Assembly: GCA_018261895.1 (NCBI GenBank)
Contig: JAGTRT010000038.1
Location: 1-64,000 of the forward strand
DNA: 64,000 bases
Direction: 5' to 3'
Origin: Pseudomonadota bacterium
GTDB lineage: Bacteria; Pseudomonadota; Gammaproteobacteria; Burkholderiales; Rhodocyclaceae
Part shown: positions 1 to 9,421 of the stretch, one piece after another
Numbering within the stretch: position 1 is the stretch's first letter
Layout: each line of letters starts with the position of its first letter
Made by a program: the position numbers and the translations under genes
Notes under the pieces: generated by a model
Database searches by the model: none
Seen by the model: only the letters and a program-made list of their open reading frames with translations
Told to the model about the DNA's origin: nothing

Positions 1-29
1 GCCCGGGCAAACCAGCGGTAGCGGAGAAG

Positions 30-64
30 ATTTCAGTTTTAGCCGTTTTTTCCGGTTGACCGTC
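30..64 (+). repeat. CCGGTTGACCGT-family repeat, copy 1
   Basis: Member of a family of about 34 bp found ten times in this window. The left half resembles ATTTCAATTTTGGCC and the right half TTTTTTCCGGTTGACCGT. This copy has two differences in the left half and a perfect right half, and runs on into AAATCGTGCC, a flank also seen beside copy 9. It lies upstream of the dRS3-like palindromes. Strand is given as the strand carrying the T-rich form. Confidence 0.85.
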
Positions 65-75
65 AAATCGTGCCC

Positions 76-138
76 TGTCATTCCCGCGCAGGCGGGAATC
101 CAGGCGGCCGATGGATTCCCGCTTGCGCGGGAATGACA
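76..138. repeat. paired dRS3-like palindromes (NIME-like unit)
   Basis: Two 20-bp units fit the pattern ATTCCC-N8-GGGAAT exactly, at 80-99 and 115-134. The outer arms TGTCATTCCCGCG (76-88) and CGCGGGAATGACA (126-138) are inverted repeats, so the whole segment can fold into one long stem. The pattern is the published consensus of Neisseria dRS3 elements, which occur in pairs flanking RS units in intergenic mosaic elements. That this is the same family, rather than a look-alike REP in another betaproteobacterium, is inference. Confidence 0.75.
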
Positions 139-502
139 AGCGGCAGAGGTTAATCTGCGACGCCTTGGGGGCCCCCGTGGAAGGCGCTGAGCAACCCAGG
201 GGGGCCGGGAGCTTTCGGCTTGCCTTGTCTGAGCCGAAGGCGAGTTCTGGCAAGCCGCCCGGCCCTCCGAGTAGCGCAAGGTACCGGGCAAAGCCCGGCG
301 CCGCCCCCGGGGTCGCCTTTTCTTTGGCTACTTTCTTTTGGCGAAGCAAAAGAAAGTACGCTCGCCGGTCAGCGGCGAAACCCAGCGTCTCAGAAAACAC
401 CGCCCGCGCGTCAGGCGCGGAAACCAGCGCTTCAGCAAAAACACACGCCAAAAGCGCAGAGGCGAAACCCGTCGTTGGCCAAAGCCAACAACAACCACCC
501 CC
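139..502. repeat. dispersed intergenic element with 11-bp hairpin; no gene
   Basis: This 364-base stretch holds no convincing gene. It contains a perfect inverted repeat, ACTTTCTTTTG (330-340) and CAAAAGAAAGT (347-357), with a 6-base loop. About 360-470 carries imperfect direct repeats of the type GAAACC(C)AGCG followed by CAG and an A-run. From memory, near-identical segments with the TTTCTTTTGGCGAAGCAAAA core recur in many beta- and gammaproteobacterial genomes and are often mis-annotated as small proteins. The open frames here overlap each other on both strands and look like products of composition. Confidence 0.6.
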
Positions 503-1270
503 TCACCCCCGCCGCCGCACAACCTCAAACAAGCAAACCGCCGCTGCGGCCGCCACATTCAGCGACTCCACCGCCCCGGGCATGGGAATCCGGATCCGCA
601 ACGAGGCCGCCTCAATCAATTCCTTCCGCACCCCCTGCCCCTCTGCCCCGAACACCCAGGCAACCGGGCCATCCAGCCGCGCTGCATAGAGCGAGGTGGC
701 ACCATCCAGACAGGTCACGGCGGTCGTGCCTTCGTAATCGGCCATGAACACGGCGAGATCAACGTCTTCGTGAATGGCCAGGGCAAAGTGTGCGCCTTGA
801 CCGGCACGCAGTACCTTGGGCGACCATGCCGCGGCGCAGCCCGGTGCCAACAGCGCCTGGCCAATGCCGGCTGCAGCTGCCGTGCGCAGCAGCGTCCCGA
901 CGTTGCCGGGATCCTGCACGCCATCGATCAAAATGGCATCTTTTTTCCGGTTGACCGCAACATTGGCCCGGGGTGTCTTGACCAGCGCCAGCAGGCCGCT
1001 CGGGGTGTCGACCAGGCCAAGATCGCGCATCAAGGCATCGGCGAGCACGACCACGTCTCGCCCCTCGACAAAACGGGCTACTTCGCCACCGGCCACGGCT
1101 GATTCGGTGACGATCAGGGTTTCCACCGGCCCGAATGCGGCCTCGTAGGATTCGACCAGATGCACGCCGTCAAGCAGCGTCTGCCCCGTTTTCCGGCGCT
1201 CGCGCCCGGATTCGGCCAGCCGCTTGAGCGACTTGAAGAACGGGTTGTCGCGCGACTGGATGAGCTTCAT
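503..1270 (-). CDS. TrmH/SpoU-family RNA 2'-O-methyltransferase
   Basis: A 255-aa SPOUT methyltransferase that should methylate a ribose 2'-OH in rRNA or tRNA using SAM. Residues 1-95 form the substrate-binding N-terminal domain typical of the longer TrmH proteins. The three SPOUT motifs are visible: [12 protein letters not shown] at 120-131, WVFGAEGQG at 205-213 and the [12 protein letters not shown] stretch at about 229-240, which forms the trefoil knot. The ATG at 1270 overlaps the rnhB stop by four bases (ATGA), implying translational coupling as the last gene of the lpxB-rnhB run. Residues 104-115, in the linker between the domains, are encoded by repeat copy 2. The exact RNA target (rlmB-like or another) cannot be read from the sequence. 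Confidence 0.9.
   Translation of the reverse strand: MKLIQSRDNPFFKSLKRLAESGRERRKTGQTLLDGVHLVESYEAAFGPVETLIVTESAVAGGEVARFVEGRDVVVLADALMRDLGLVDTPSGLLALVKTPRANVAVNRKKDAILIDGVQDPGNVGTLLRTAAAAGIGQALLAPGCAAAWSPKVLRAGQGAHFALAIHEDVDLAVFMADYEGTTAVTCLDGATSLYAARLDGPVAWVFGAEGQGVRKELIEAASLRIRIPMPGAVESLNVAAAAAVCLFEVVRRRG
927..957 (+). repeat. CCGGTTGACCGT-family repeat, copy 2 (inside a CDS)
   Basis: The right half TTTTTTCCGGTTGACCG is perfect over 17 bases, while the left half is degenerate (ATCAAAATGGCATC). It lies within the TrmH-family gene and is read there as [12 protein letters not shown] on the minus strand, in the linker before the SPOUT domain. Confidence 0.65.
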
Positions 1271-1857
1271 AGCAGGGAAAGCTGTTTCGCCACCGGGCCG
1301 AAACTGCGTCGATGGACCGGCGACGCACCATGTTCTTCCAGCGCCTGAAAATGTGCTGCGGTCGGGTAACCCATGTGCCGGTCGAAGCCGTACATCGGGT
1401 ATTGCGCGTGCAGGGCCAGCATTTCGGCATCGCGGGCGGTCTTGGCGAGAATCGACGCAGCAGCGATCGAGGCGATCTTGCCATCGCCCTTGACCACGGC
1501 TTCGCACGGCATGTCCAGTTTCGGGCAGCGATTGCCATCGACCATCGCGGCGGTCGGGCGCACGCTCAGCCCGGCCACGGCGCGCTGCATGGCCAGCATC
1601 GTCGCATGCAGGATGTTCAGGCGATCGATCTCCTCGACCGAGGCGGACGCCACCGACCAGGCCAGCGCCCTCTCACGGATCAGCACGGCCAGCGCATCGC
1701 GCTTTTTCTCGCTGAGCTTCTTCGAGTCGTTCAGCCCCGGAATCGGTCGCTGCGGGTCGAGAATGACGGCCGCCGCGACCACCGTACCGGCCAGCGGCCC
1801 ACGTCCAGCCTCGTCTATGCCACAGACGAGCCCTTCCGGAACGATCAGTTCAGGCAT
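1267..1857 (-). CDS. rnhB: ribonuclease HII
   Basis: A 196-aa enzyme that cleaves RNA in RNA-DNA hybrids and single ribonucleotides in DNA. The N-terminal signature [12 protein letters not shown] starts at residue 13 and supplies catalytic Asp15 and Glu16. Asp108 in MVDGNR and Asp143 in KTARDAE complete the four-acid metal site. The length is normal for the family. It overlaps the 3' end of lpxB by 13 bases and the next gene by four, the usual lpxB-rnhB arrangement of proteobacteria, so it is probably expressed from the same transcript. Confidence 0.97.
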   Translation of the reverse strand: MPELIVPEGLVCGIDEAGRGPLAGTVVAAAVILDPQRPIPGLNDSKKLSEKKRDALAVLIRERALAWSVASASVEEIDRLNILHATMLAMQRAVAGLSVRPTAAMVDGNRCPKLDMPCEAVVKGDGKIASIAAASILAKTARDAEMLALHAQYPMYGFDRHMGYPTAAHFQALEEHGASPVHRRSFGPVAKQLSLL

Positions 1858-2990
1858 TCGATGACCGCGTTGGCGGCCTTCTCGGCGGTGTTCTGGCGGA
1901 GTTGCAGATGCATGTCGGTAAATGCCGCCTCGACGGCCTCGGCATTTTCCTTGTCTTCGTAGAGCTTGATCAGCGCTTCGGCCAGTTTCTCGGGCGTCGC
2001 CTCATCCTGCAGCAGTTCGGGTACGACGTAGCGCCCGGCCAGAACATTCGGCAAGCCGACGTAGGGCAGATAGGCCATGCGTTTCATGAGCCAATAGGAA
2101 AACTTGGCGATCTTGTAGGTGATGACCATCGGCCGCTTGATGAGCGCTGCTTCGAGCGTCGCCGTACCGCTGGCAACCAGCGACACATCGGCGGCCCCCA
2201 AGGCATCCTGCGCATGCCCGAAGAGCAGCCGGAACGGCACATCGCCCGCCTGCTGCCGATAAATCGCCGCCTCGAACTGCAGGCGCGTTTCACGGGTCGC
2301 CAGCGGCACGACGAAAATCGCATTGGGGAAGCGTTCGCAAATGAGCTTGGCCGTCTGCACGAAGGTGTCGGCCATCATGGCCAGTTCGCCCTGACGGCTG
2401 CCCGGCAGCATGCCGAAAATCGGATAGTCACGCGGCAGCGCCAGTTTCTCGCGCACCGCCTGCTTGCTGGTCTGCAGGGGAATGATGTCGGCCAGCGGAT
2501 GACCGACATAGGTTACCGGGATGTGCTCTTTTTCGTAGAGCGGCGGCTCCATCGGGAAAAGCGCAAGAACGCGATTGACCGCACGAGCGATCTTCTTGAT
2601 GCGCCCACCCCGCCATGCCCAGATCGATGGGCTGACGTAATGGATGGTCTTGACGCCAGCCGACTTGAGGCTGGTCTCCAGGCCGAGATTGAAATCCGGC
2701 GCGTCGACGCCGATGAAAATGTCCGGCTGGATGTCGAGCAGACGCTTCTTCAACTGCCGGCGAATGCCGGAAATCTCGCGGTAATTCTTGAGCGCGTCGA
2801 CATAACCCATGACCGACAGCTTTTCCATCGGCCACCAGGCCTCGAACCCGTGAGACTCCATGCGCGGACCGCCAATGCCAAAAAACACGGCATCGGGCAG
2901 ACGCGCCTTCAAAGCGGCGATCAGGTGGCTGGCCAGAAGATCCCCGGAGGGCTCCCCTGCCACCATGGCAATGCGTACAGCGCGACCCAT
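1845..2990 (-). CDS. lpxB: lipid-A-disaccharide synthase
   Basis: A 381-aa GT19-family glycosyltransferase that joins UDP-2,3-diacylglucosamine to lipid X to give the lipid A disaccharide, at the inner face of the cytoplasmic membrane. The N-terminal MVAGEPSGD motif (residues 9-17) and the FGIGGPRM segment are diagnostic. The upstream open frame extends further, but the ATG at 2990 lies one base after the lpxA stop and matches the family start. It sits in the lpxD-fabZ-lpxA-lpxB block. Confidence 0.97.
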   Translation of the reverse strand: MGRAVRIAMVAGEPSGDLLASHLIAALKARLPDAVFFGIGGPRMESHGFEAWWPMEKLSVMGYVDALKNYREISGIRRQLKKRLLDIQPDIFIGVDAPDFNLGLETSLKSAGVKTIHYVSPSIWAWRGGRIKKIARAVNRVLALFPMEPPLYEKEHIPVTYVGHPLADIIPLQTSKQAVREKLALPRDYPIFGMLPGSRQGELAMMADTFVQTAKLICERFPNAIFVVPLATRETRLQFEAAIYRQQAGDVPFRLLFGHAQDALGAADVSLVASGTATLEAALIKRPMVITYKIAKFSYWLMKRMAYLPYVGLPNVLAGRYVVPELLQDEATPEKLAEALIKLYEDKENAEAVEAAFTDMHLQLRQNTAEKAANAVIECLN

Positions 2991-2991
2991 A

Positions 2992-3762
2992 TCAGCGAAT
3001 GATGCCTCGCTTGGACACCTCAAGGAAATCGACGAAACGCTGGACATCCGGCTGCGTCCTGGCATCCTCGGCCAGCTTGCTCTTCGCTTCTTCGAGCAAC
3101 AAACCCGACTTGTAGAGCGTACGGTAGGCACGCTTGAGCGAAGTGATCGACTCAGCGGTGAAACCGCGACGCTTAAGGCCTTCGACATTGATGCCGTACG
3201 GCGTCGCCGTATTGCCGGCCGCCATCAGGTAGGGCGGCACGTCCTGGAGAATCACCGTGCTGACCGCCGTCATCACGTGTGCGCCAATCCGGCAGAATTG
3301 ATGGACACCGGTAAAACCGCCCAGAATGGCCCAATCGTCCACCACGACGTGGCCTGCCAGCGACGCATTGTTGGCAAAGGTAACCTTGTTGCCCACCTGG
3401 CAATCGTGCGCAATATGCACGTAGGCCATGATCCAGTTGTCGTCACCCAGGCGCGTAACGCCCGCATCCTGCACGGTCCCCAGATTGAAAGTACAGAATT
3501 CGCGAATGGTGTTGCGGTCTCCGATTTCCAGACGCGTCGGTTCACCTGCGTACTTCTTGTCCTGCGGCACTTCACCCAGCGAACAGAACTGGAAAATGCG
3601 GTTATCGCGACCGATCCGCGTATGACCGCGAATCACGGTGTGCGGGCCAATCACGGTGTTGTCGCCGATTTCCACATCCGGACCGATAATCGAATACGGA
3701 CCGATCTCGACGTTGGCGCCAATCTTGGCAGCCGGATCGACAATGGCTGTCTGATGAATCAT
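2992..3762 (-). CDS. lpxA: UDP-N-acetylglucosamine O-acyltransferase
   Basis: A 256-aa protein that catalyses the first step of lipid A synthesis, moving a 3-hydroxyacyl chain from ACP to UDP-GlcNAc in the cytoplasm. The first 190 residues are hexapeptide repeats forming a left-handed beta helix. The catalytic base matching E. coli His125 is His119 in HIAHDCQVG. The C-terminal third is the helical LpxA domain. Only one base separates it from fabZ and from lpxB, so the three genes are almost certainly co-translated. Confidence 0.97.
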   Translation of the reverse strand: MIHQTAIVDPAAKIGANVEIGPYSIIGPDVEIGDNTVIGPHTVIRGHTRIGRDNRIFQFCSLGEVPQDKKYAGEPTRLEIGDRNTIREFCTFNLGTVQDAGVTRLGDDNWIMAYVHIAHDCQVGNKVTFANNASLAGHVVVDDWAILGGFTGVHQFCRIGAHVMTAVSTVILQDVPPYLMAAGNTATPYGINVEGLKRRGFTAESITSLKRAYRTLYKSGLLLEEAKSKLAEDARTQPDVQRFVDFLEVSKRGIIR

Positions 3763-3763
3763 G

Positions 3764-4198
3764 TTACAGCTTCCGCTGAGCGCACATCAGGCGGGCTTCG
3801 GCCACCAGCTGGCCATCCACGCGAGCCTCTCCCTTGAACTTCCAGACACCCCGCATCTGACGTTCGATCTCAGCATGCAGATGCAACTGATCGCCCGGCA
3901 AAACGGGCTTCTTGAAACGCGCCTCGTCGATACCGGCAAAGTAGAACACTGTATCGGCAGACGGCTTTTCGTCCATCGACTTGAACGACAGGATGCCGGC
4001 AGCCTGGGCCAGTGCTTCCATGATCAACACTCCAGGCATCACCGGATGGTGCGGGAAATGCCCCTGGAAGAACGGCTCATTGATCGTCACATTCTTGTAG
4101 GCATGGATGGACTTGCCCAGTTCGATTTCCACCACACGGTCTACCAGCAAAAACGGGTAACGGTGGGGCAAATGCTCCATGATTGCTTGAATATCCAT
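3764..4198 (-). CDS. fabZ: 3-hydroxyacyl-ACP dehydratase
   Basis: A 144-aa hot-dog-fold dehydratase of fatty acid elongation. The [13 protein letters not shown] segment (residues 10-22) and [13 protein letters not shown] with catalytic His47 and Glu61 are present, with the 14-residue spacing of characterised FabZ proteins. Its position between lpxD and lpxA is the classic one. It competes with LpxA for 3-hydroxyacyl-ACP, so shared expression may balance phospholipid and lipid A synthesis; that last point is established in E. coli, not seen here. Confidence 0.97.
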   Translation of the reverse strand: MDIQAIMEHLPHRYPFLLVDRVVEIELGKSIHAYKNVTINEPFFQGHFPHHPVMPGVLIMEALAQAAGILSFKSMDEKPSADTVFYFAGIDEARFKKPVLPGDQLHLHAEIERQMRGVWKFKGEARVDGQLVAEARLMCAQRKL

Positions 4199-4202
4199 TT
4201 AC

Positions 4203-5249
4203 TCAATCCCCTATATCTTTTTCTTTAAGTAACTTTTCGAGTTCGGAAACACGATCGGCCAATTTGGAGAGCCGACGAATGTGCGATGCATTGCGCATCC
4301 AGTGCTCGTAGCTATCCAGCGGGAAAACACTGGCATAAACCCCACCCGGTTCGACAATGCTGCGCATCACGGTCGAGGCACCAGAAATCGTCGTATTGGG
4401 CGCCAGGGTCAAATGCCCGCTGATCATCGATGCACCACCCAGGATGCAATGCTCGCCCAGCGTCGTGCTGCCAGCCATTCCCGTGCAACCTGCAATGACC
4501 GAGTAGGGCCCGATATTGCAGTTGTGCCCGATCATGACCAGATTGTCGATCTTGCATCCTTCACCGACGGTCGTGTCATCCAGCGCACCGCGATCAATGG
4601 TCGTATTGGCGCCAATTTCGACATCGTCGCCGATCACCACGGCACCGATTTGCGGAATCTTCACCCATTCCTTGCCATCTGGCGCGAAGCCGAAACCATC
4701 CGCGCCGATCACGACGCCGGAATGCAGGACCGCCCGCTTGCCAATACGGCAACCAAAATAAATGGTGACATTCGGGTAGAGAACGCTGCCCTCGCCAATG
4801 GTCACCCCATCGCCGATAACGCATCCGGCATGGATAATTGAACCCTCACCAATGCTGACATCCTTGCCGATGCAAACATGCGGCCCGACAAATACCGAAT
4901 CAGGAACAGCAGACCCGGTGACAGCACTGGGGTGAACACCCGGCGTCGACGTCGCTGGCGGATTCAACAAGGTCGCAACGCGCGCATAGTAAGCGTACGG
5001 ATTGCTGGTCACGATGCGCGGCCCGGAAAATCCTTCAGCCGCATCCGGCGCCAGGATCACCGCCGCCGCTTGGGTCGTCTGCAACTGGTTGCGATACTTG
5101 CGATTGGCCAGGAAGGCAATCTCACCCTCTCCCGCAGAAGCCAGGGTCGCCACTTGCGATATGCGCGTTTGCCCGTCTCCAAGCACATCGCCGCCCAGTT
5201 GGGCGGCGATGTCGGCTAGAGTATGGGAAATCCGGCCTTGGCCGTTCAT
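4203..5249 (-). CDS. lpxD: UDP-3-O-(3-hydroxyacyl)glucosamine N-acyltransferase
   Basis: Third enzyme of lipid A synthesis, adding the amide-linked 3-hydroxyacyl chain. The roughly 348-aa protein has an N-terminal uridine-binding domain (about 1-100), a long run of hexapeptide repeats, a conserved MIGHNCNIG motif with the likely catalytic His, and a C-terminal helix ending in a charged coiled segment. A GTG at 5252 directly precedes the ATG at 5249; both overlap the skp stop, so the start could be either. A four-base overlap with skp implies coupling. Confidence 0.95.
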   Translation of the reverse strand: MNGQGRISHTLADIAAQLGGDVLGDGQTRISQVATLASAGEGEIAFLANRKYRNQLQTTQAAAVILAPDAAEGFSGPRIVTSNPYAYYARVATLLNPPATSTPGVHPSAVTGSAVPDSVFVGPHVCIGKDVSIGEGSIIHAGCVIGDGVTIGEGSVLYPNVTIYFGCRIGKRAVLHSGVVIGADGFGFAPDGKEWVKIPQIGAVVIGDDVEIGANTTIDRGALDDTTVGEGCKIDNLVMIGHNCNIGPYSVIAGCTGMAGSTTLGEHCILGGASMISGHLTLAPNTTISGASTVMRSIVEPGGVYASVFPLDSYEHWMRNASHIRRLSKLADRVSELEKLLKEKDIGD

Positions 5250-5752
5250 CACTTGCCTTCCGACAAGGCCTTGATCACGCGATCCGTAATATCAAGACGC
5301 GGGCTGACCCAAACGACGTCCTGGAGGATCAGGTCATATTTTTCGCTCTCGGCGATCTGCTTGATCGCCTTGTTGGCCTTCTCGATGACCGCCGCATTCT
5401 CTTCGTTCTGGCGGAGATTCAGGTCCTCACGGAACTCGCGCTGGCGACGCTGGAATTCACGGGAAATCTCGCCAAACTCCTTCTCCTTGGCACGACGTTC
5501 ACTTTCCGCCATGGTCACGGAATTCTTTTCCAGATTCTCCTGCAGACCTTGCAACTGCTTGGCCATGCGCTGCAGATCCTGATCGCGCTTGGCAAACTCG
5601 CCTTCCAGCTTTTTGGCTGCCTTCTGGGCTGCCGGCGCATCACGGAAAATACGCTGGGTATTGACGTAGCCAACCTTCAACTCGGACGCAATTGCCCCTG
5701 AGATGCACAAGGCCGACAACAACGATGCGAGAACTACTGACTTGATTTTCAA
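5249..5752 (-). CDS. skp: OmpH/Skp periplasmic chaperone
   Basis: A 167-aa periplasmic chaperone that holds unfolded outer membrane proteins for the BAM complex. It has a signal peptide of about 22 residues ending ISGAIA before SELKVGYV, followed by long charged helices (about 45-130) that form the tentacles of the trimer, then a short C-terminal strand region. It lies directly downstream of bamA, its functional partner, and upstream of lpxD. Confidence 0.95.
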   Translation of the reverse strand: MKIKSVVLASLLSALCISGAIASELKVGYVNTQRIFRDAPAAQKAAKKLEGEFAKRDQDLQRMAKQLQGLQENLEKNSVTMAESERRAKEKEFGEISREFQRRQREFREDLNLRQNEENAAVIEKANKAIKQIAESEKYDLILQDVVWVSPRLDITDRVIKALSEGK

Positions 5753-5767
5753 CTTGAGACTCCTGAT

Positions 5768-8053
5768 TTAAAACGTAGTGCCCATCTGGAACTGGAACGA
5801 CTCTGACTTATCGCTTTCCTGTTTGTTCAATGGCCGACCAATACTGAATTTTAGCGGACCGATCGGAGAAATCCACGAAGCGGATACGCCCGTGGAATAG
5901 CGAAGTCCACTCGACGAATCATTTCCGTTATCTCCATAAACCTGCCCGGCATCAAAGAACCATCCCATACGGAAGCTCTTTTCCATGCCTGGCAAGCCCC
6001 AGAGCAATTCGGCATTCCCAATGACGCGACGATTGCCACCAATTCGATACTCCGTACCATTGGAGTCTCGAGTGATAGGCCCGAGACTGGAAGCTTTGTA
6101 ACCCCGAACGGAGCCAATACCACCTGCGTAAAAATTCTTGAAGAACGGCAAACCGGAATCGCCGTAGCCTTCGGCGTAACCAACTTCACCATTCAGCATC
6201 AAGGTGAATTTCGTATTGAGCGGAATGAAATGCTGGAGCTGATAACTTGCACGATAATAGGTCAAATCACCGCCAGGCATGGCTATTTCAATTGCTGCCT
6301 TCTGGAAGGTTCCGCGCGTCGGGAAGAAATAGCTGTCCTTTCCGTCACTTGCCCAACTCAGGGTTACGGGAACCGAGAGATTTGACTTGCCGAACTTTGC
6401 GACGTAATCCTTGTAATACTGCGGGCTGGTGTCATAGGTCGTAATGGATGTCGAGTCGATGCCCAAACCCAGGCCAATCGACTCCTTTTCACCGATCGGG
6501 AAGCCGAATCGAATCGCTCCACCCGTAGACGCCGAGCTATAAGCAGCGATCGCCGTTGACGTCGTATTGACCGTCCGGTGATAGATATCGAAGCCCTGGC
6601 TGACACCATCCTGCGTGAAATACGGATTGGTGTAGGAGAAAACATAGGTGCGATAAGACCTGGCCGAATTGACCTGAATCGCGACGTTGTTACCGCTGCC
6701 CATGAAGTTGTTCTGAGCGATCGAGCCCGACAGGATGATCTTGTCCGTACTGGAGGTACCGATACCCAGCATCAGATTCCCGGTCGGCTTTTCCGTCACA
6801 TTGACATTGACATCCAGTTGGTCGGCAGTCCCGGGTACGGCGGGCGTCTCGATTGCCACATCGCCGAAATAACCTAGACGGTCGATGCGCTGCTTGGATG
6901 CCGTCACCTTGTCGGCATCGTACCAACCGCCTTCCATTTGACGCATTTCGCGGCGAATGACTTCATCACGCGTCTTTGTATTACCCGTCACATTGACGCG
7001 ACGGACGTAAACTCGCTTGCCAGGATCCACGAAGATGGTGAATGCAACCTTGCGTTTTTCCTTGTCAATCTCCGGAGCCGCATTGACGTTGGCAAAGGCA
7101 TAGCCCTCCTTGCCGAGGCGATCGCTGATCGCCTTGGTGGTGTCGTTGAGCTTTGCGCGTGAAAACACATCGCCAGGCTTTACCAGAACGAGTTTTTTCA
7201 ACTCTTCTTCGGGCACAGAGAAATCGCCTGCCATCTTTACGGAGGTAACCTGAAAACGTTCGCCCTCCGTAACATTTATCGTTATATAAACATCCTGTTT
7301 ATCGGGCGAAATGGAGACTTGCGTCGATTCAACAGCAAACTCCAGATAACCCTGATTCATGTAGAACGACTTCAGTTTTTCAAGGTCAGCTGACAACTTC
7401 TGACGGGAATACTGGTCGTTCTTGGTGTACCAGGTCATCAGCCCCGGAGTGGTCAGATCGAACTGACTGAGCAACTCTTTTTCCGAAAAGGCTTTGGCAC
7501 CCACCAGATTGATCTGCTTGATCTTGGCAGCGACGCCTTCTTCGATATTGAAATTGATACCGACGCGATTCCGTTCAAGCGGCGTTACCGTCGTGGTGAT
7601 ATTGGCAGCATACTTGCCCCGCGTCAGATATTGACGCTTGAGCTCCTGTTCTGCCTTTTCCAGCAAGGCTCGATCAAAGATACGACCATCGGCAATACCG
7701 GTCTCCTTTAGAGCCTTGACGATGACATCCTTGTCAAATTCCTTGAGGCCAACGAAATTGATCGTTGCGATAGCCGGGCGCTCCTGAACCACCACGACCA
7801 TGACGTCCTTTTCAACCTCAATCCGGACATCCTTGAAAAAACCCGTGGCAAAAAGTGCCTTGATCGACTGCGCGGCCTTTTCGTCCGTCAGTGTTTCTCC
7901 CACCTTGACCGGCAAATAGCCAAAAACGGTACCGGCCTCCGTTCGCTGAATACCTTCAACCCGAATGTCCTTGACCGCAAAAGGTTCGAAAGCCAGAGCA
8001 GGAGTCGCAAAAGCGCCAGCAATCAGGATGGACAGCAGGGATTTTTTCATCAT
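5768..8053 (-). CDS. bamA: outer membrane protein assembly factor BamA
   Basis: A 761-aa Omp85-family protein, the core of the machine that folds beta-barrels into the outer membrane. The signal peptide covers residues 1-21 and ends TPALA. Five POTRA domains span about 23-420 (the first begins AVKDIRVEGIQ), then the C-terminal barrel containing the conserved VRGY motif of loop 6. The last residue is Phe, the usual outer-membrane insertion signal. Start codon and rseP stop are directly adjacent, with two ATGs in tandem. Confidence 0.98.
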   Translation of the reverse strand: MMKKSLLSILIAGAFATPALAFEPFAVKDIRVEGIQRTEAGTVFGYLPVKVGETLTDEKAAQSIKALFATGFFKDVRIEVEKDVMVVVVQERPAIATINFVGLKEFDKDVIVKALKETGIADGRIFDRALLEKAEQELKRQYLTRGKYAANITTTVTPLERNRVGINFNIEEGVAAKIKQINLVGAKAFSEKELLSQFDLTTPGLMTWYTKNDQYSRQKLSADLEKLKSFYMNQGYLEFAVESTQVSISPDKQDVYITINVTEGERFQVTSVKMAGDFSVPEEELKKLVLVKPGDVFSRAKLNDTTKAISDRLGKEGYAFANVNAAPEIDKEKRKVAFTIFVDPGKRVYVRRVNVTGNTKTRDEVIRREMRQMEGGWYDADKVTASKQRIDRLGYFGDVAIETPAVPGTADQLDVNVNVTEKPTGNLMLGIGTSSTDKIILSGSIAQNNFMGSGNNVAIQVNSARSYRTYVFSYTNPYFTQDGVSQGFDIYHRTVNTTSTAIAAYSSASTGGAIRFGFPIGEKESIGLGLGIDSTSITTYDTSPQYYKDYVAKFGKSNLSVPVTLSWASDGKDSYFFPTRGTFQKAAIEIAMPGGDLTYYRASYQLQHFIPLNTKFTLMLNGEVGYAEGYGDSGLPFFKNFYAGGIGSVRGYKASSLGPITRDSNGTEYRIGGNRRVIGNAELLWGLPGMEKSFRMGWFFDAGQVYGDNGNDSSSGLRYSTGVSASWISPIGPLKFSIGRPLNKQESDKSESFQFQMGTTF

Positions 8054-9421
8054 TCAGCCGTTAAACAGGCGAGACAAGTCGTTAAAAAAGGCGAAAGCCA
8101 TCAATGCAAAAAGAATGGACAGGCCCACTCGCTGCCCCAATTCCATGGCACGCTCAGAGAGCGGCCGACGCATGACGACTTCAATCATATGATACAACAA
8201 ATGACCACCATCCAGCACCGGTATGGGCAGCAGATTCAGGACCCCAAGGCTGATACTGACCAGCGCCATGAACTTGAGGTAATAATCGAGACCCAGACGT
8301 GCCGATTGACCCGCATAGTCTGCGATGGTCACCGGTCCTGAAAGGTTTTTCCAAGAAACCTCACCAGTCAGCATCTTGCCCATCATGACGAGCGTAAACA
8401 CGGACTTGTTCCAGGTTTCTTCGAGCGACCTGAGCGCCGCCTCATAGATGCCATAACTTACAAATGTCTTCACGTCGCGGCGAGCATCCGGGCTATCTGC
8501 AACAGCCACGCCTATCTTTCCGACGGTATGCCCGCGTTCAGAAACAGCCTCGGGTATTACATCGACGAAGAGCAACTCATCTTCCCGCTGCAACTCAAGG
8601 CGAATCACCTTGCCGGGTGATTCACGAATGATCTTAACGAAGTCAAACCAAGTCCAGATATCCTTGCCGGCAATCGCTCGCACGTAGTCACCGGCCCGAA
8701 TGCCGGCGCGCTCGCCGACACTTCCTGAAATCACTTTGCCAATAACAGGGCGAATATCCGGCCGATAGAAGCGGATACCCAAGCGCTCCAGGGCATCGCC
8801 TTCCCAACCCTGCTCGCCGGCCGCAGCCAGATAGACGCGGCGAACTGAAATTTCGCCGTTTTCATTGACCACTTCCAGCGACACACTTTCCTGATCGACG
8901 GCCTTCTGGAGAAGCAACCAGCGCAGATCGTTCCAGGTTGCAACCGGCTGCCCGTCGAGCAGACGAACCTGTTCTCCATTCTTGATCGCCGCCATGGCTG
9001 CGGGCGTATCTGCGGGCGGTGTGCCAAGCACGGGTAGCAGTTCTTCACTGCCGTGCATGAATACGGCCCAGTAAATCAACATCGCCAGCAGAAAATTCGC
9101 GAGCGGCCCGGCTGCAACGATCACGCTGCGCTTGCCAACCCCTTGCCGATTAAACGCACGATGAAGTTCCGCTTCCGCAACCTGACCCTCACGCTCGTCG
9201 AGCATCTTCACGTAGCCGCCCAAGGGAAAAATACTGATCGCCCATTCGGTGCCATCCTGCCCCAGGCGTTTTTTCCAAAGCATGCGGCCAAAACCGACCG
9301 AAAAGCGAAGAACCTTGACACCGCAAAGTCTTGCGGCCAGATAGTGTCCCAATTCGTGAAAAACAATCAGGACACCCAGAACCAGTACAAAGGCTGCGAG
9401 ATAAAACAGAACGTTATTCAC
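8054..9421 (-). CDS. rseP: RIP metalloprotease RseP
   Basis: A 455-aa inner-membrane site-2 protease that cleaves anti-sigma factors within the membrane to release the envelope-stress sigma factor. The zinc motif HELGH is at residues 22-26, two PDZ domains lie in the periplasmic middle part, and the second catalytic motif [10 protein letters not shown] is near the C-terminus between membrane segments. The GTG start at 9421 overlaps the dxr stop by four bases. It is placed directly before bamA, as in most proteobacteria. Confidence 0.97.
   Translation of the reverse strand: MNNVLFYLAAFVLVLGVLIVFHELGHYLAARLCGVKVLRFSVGFGRMLWKKRLGQDGTEWAISIFPLGGYVKMLDEREGQVAEAELHRAFNRQGVGKRSVIVAAGPLANFLLAMLIYWAVFMHGSEELLPVLGTPPADTPAAMAAIKNGEQVRLLDGQPVATWNDLRWLLLQKAVDQESVSLEVVNENGEISVRRVYLAAAGEQGWEGDALERLGIRFYRPDIRPVIGKVISGSVGERAGIRAGDYVRAIAGKDIWTWFDFVKIIRESPGKVIRLELQREDELLFVDVIPEAVSERGHTVGKIGVAVADSPDARRDVKTFVSYGIYEAALRSLEETWNKSVFTLVMMGKMLTGEVSWKNLSGPVTIADYAGQSARLGLDYYLKFMALVSISLGVLNLLPIPVLDGGHLLYHMIEVVMRRPLSERAMELGQRVGLSILFALMAFAFFNDLSRLFNG

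Noticed and set aside
111-1102. Overlapping plus-strand open frames of 175-254 codons at the left edge
   Set aside because: They run through repeat DNA and antisense to the TrmH-like gene, have no ribosome binding sites and are basic, low-complexity translations.
6567-6575. TTGACCGTC inside bamA as another repeat copy
   Set aside because: Only the nine-base core matches; the T-run, CCGG and left half are absent, so chance is enough.
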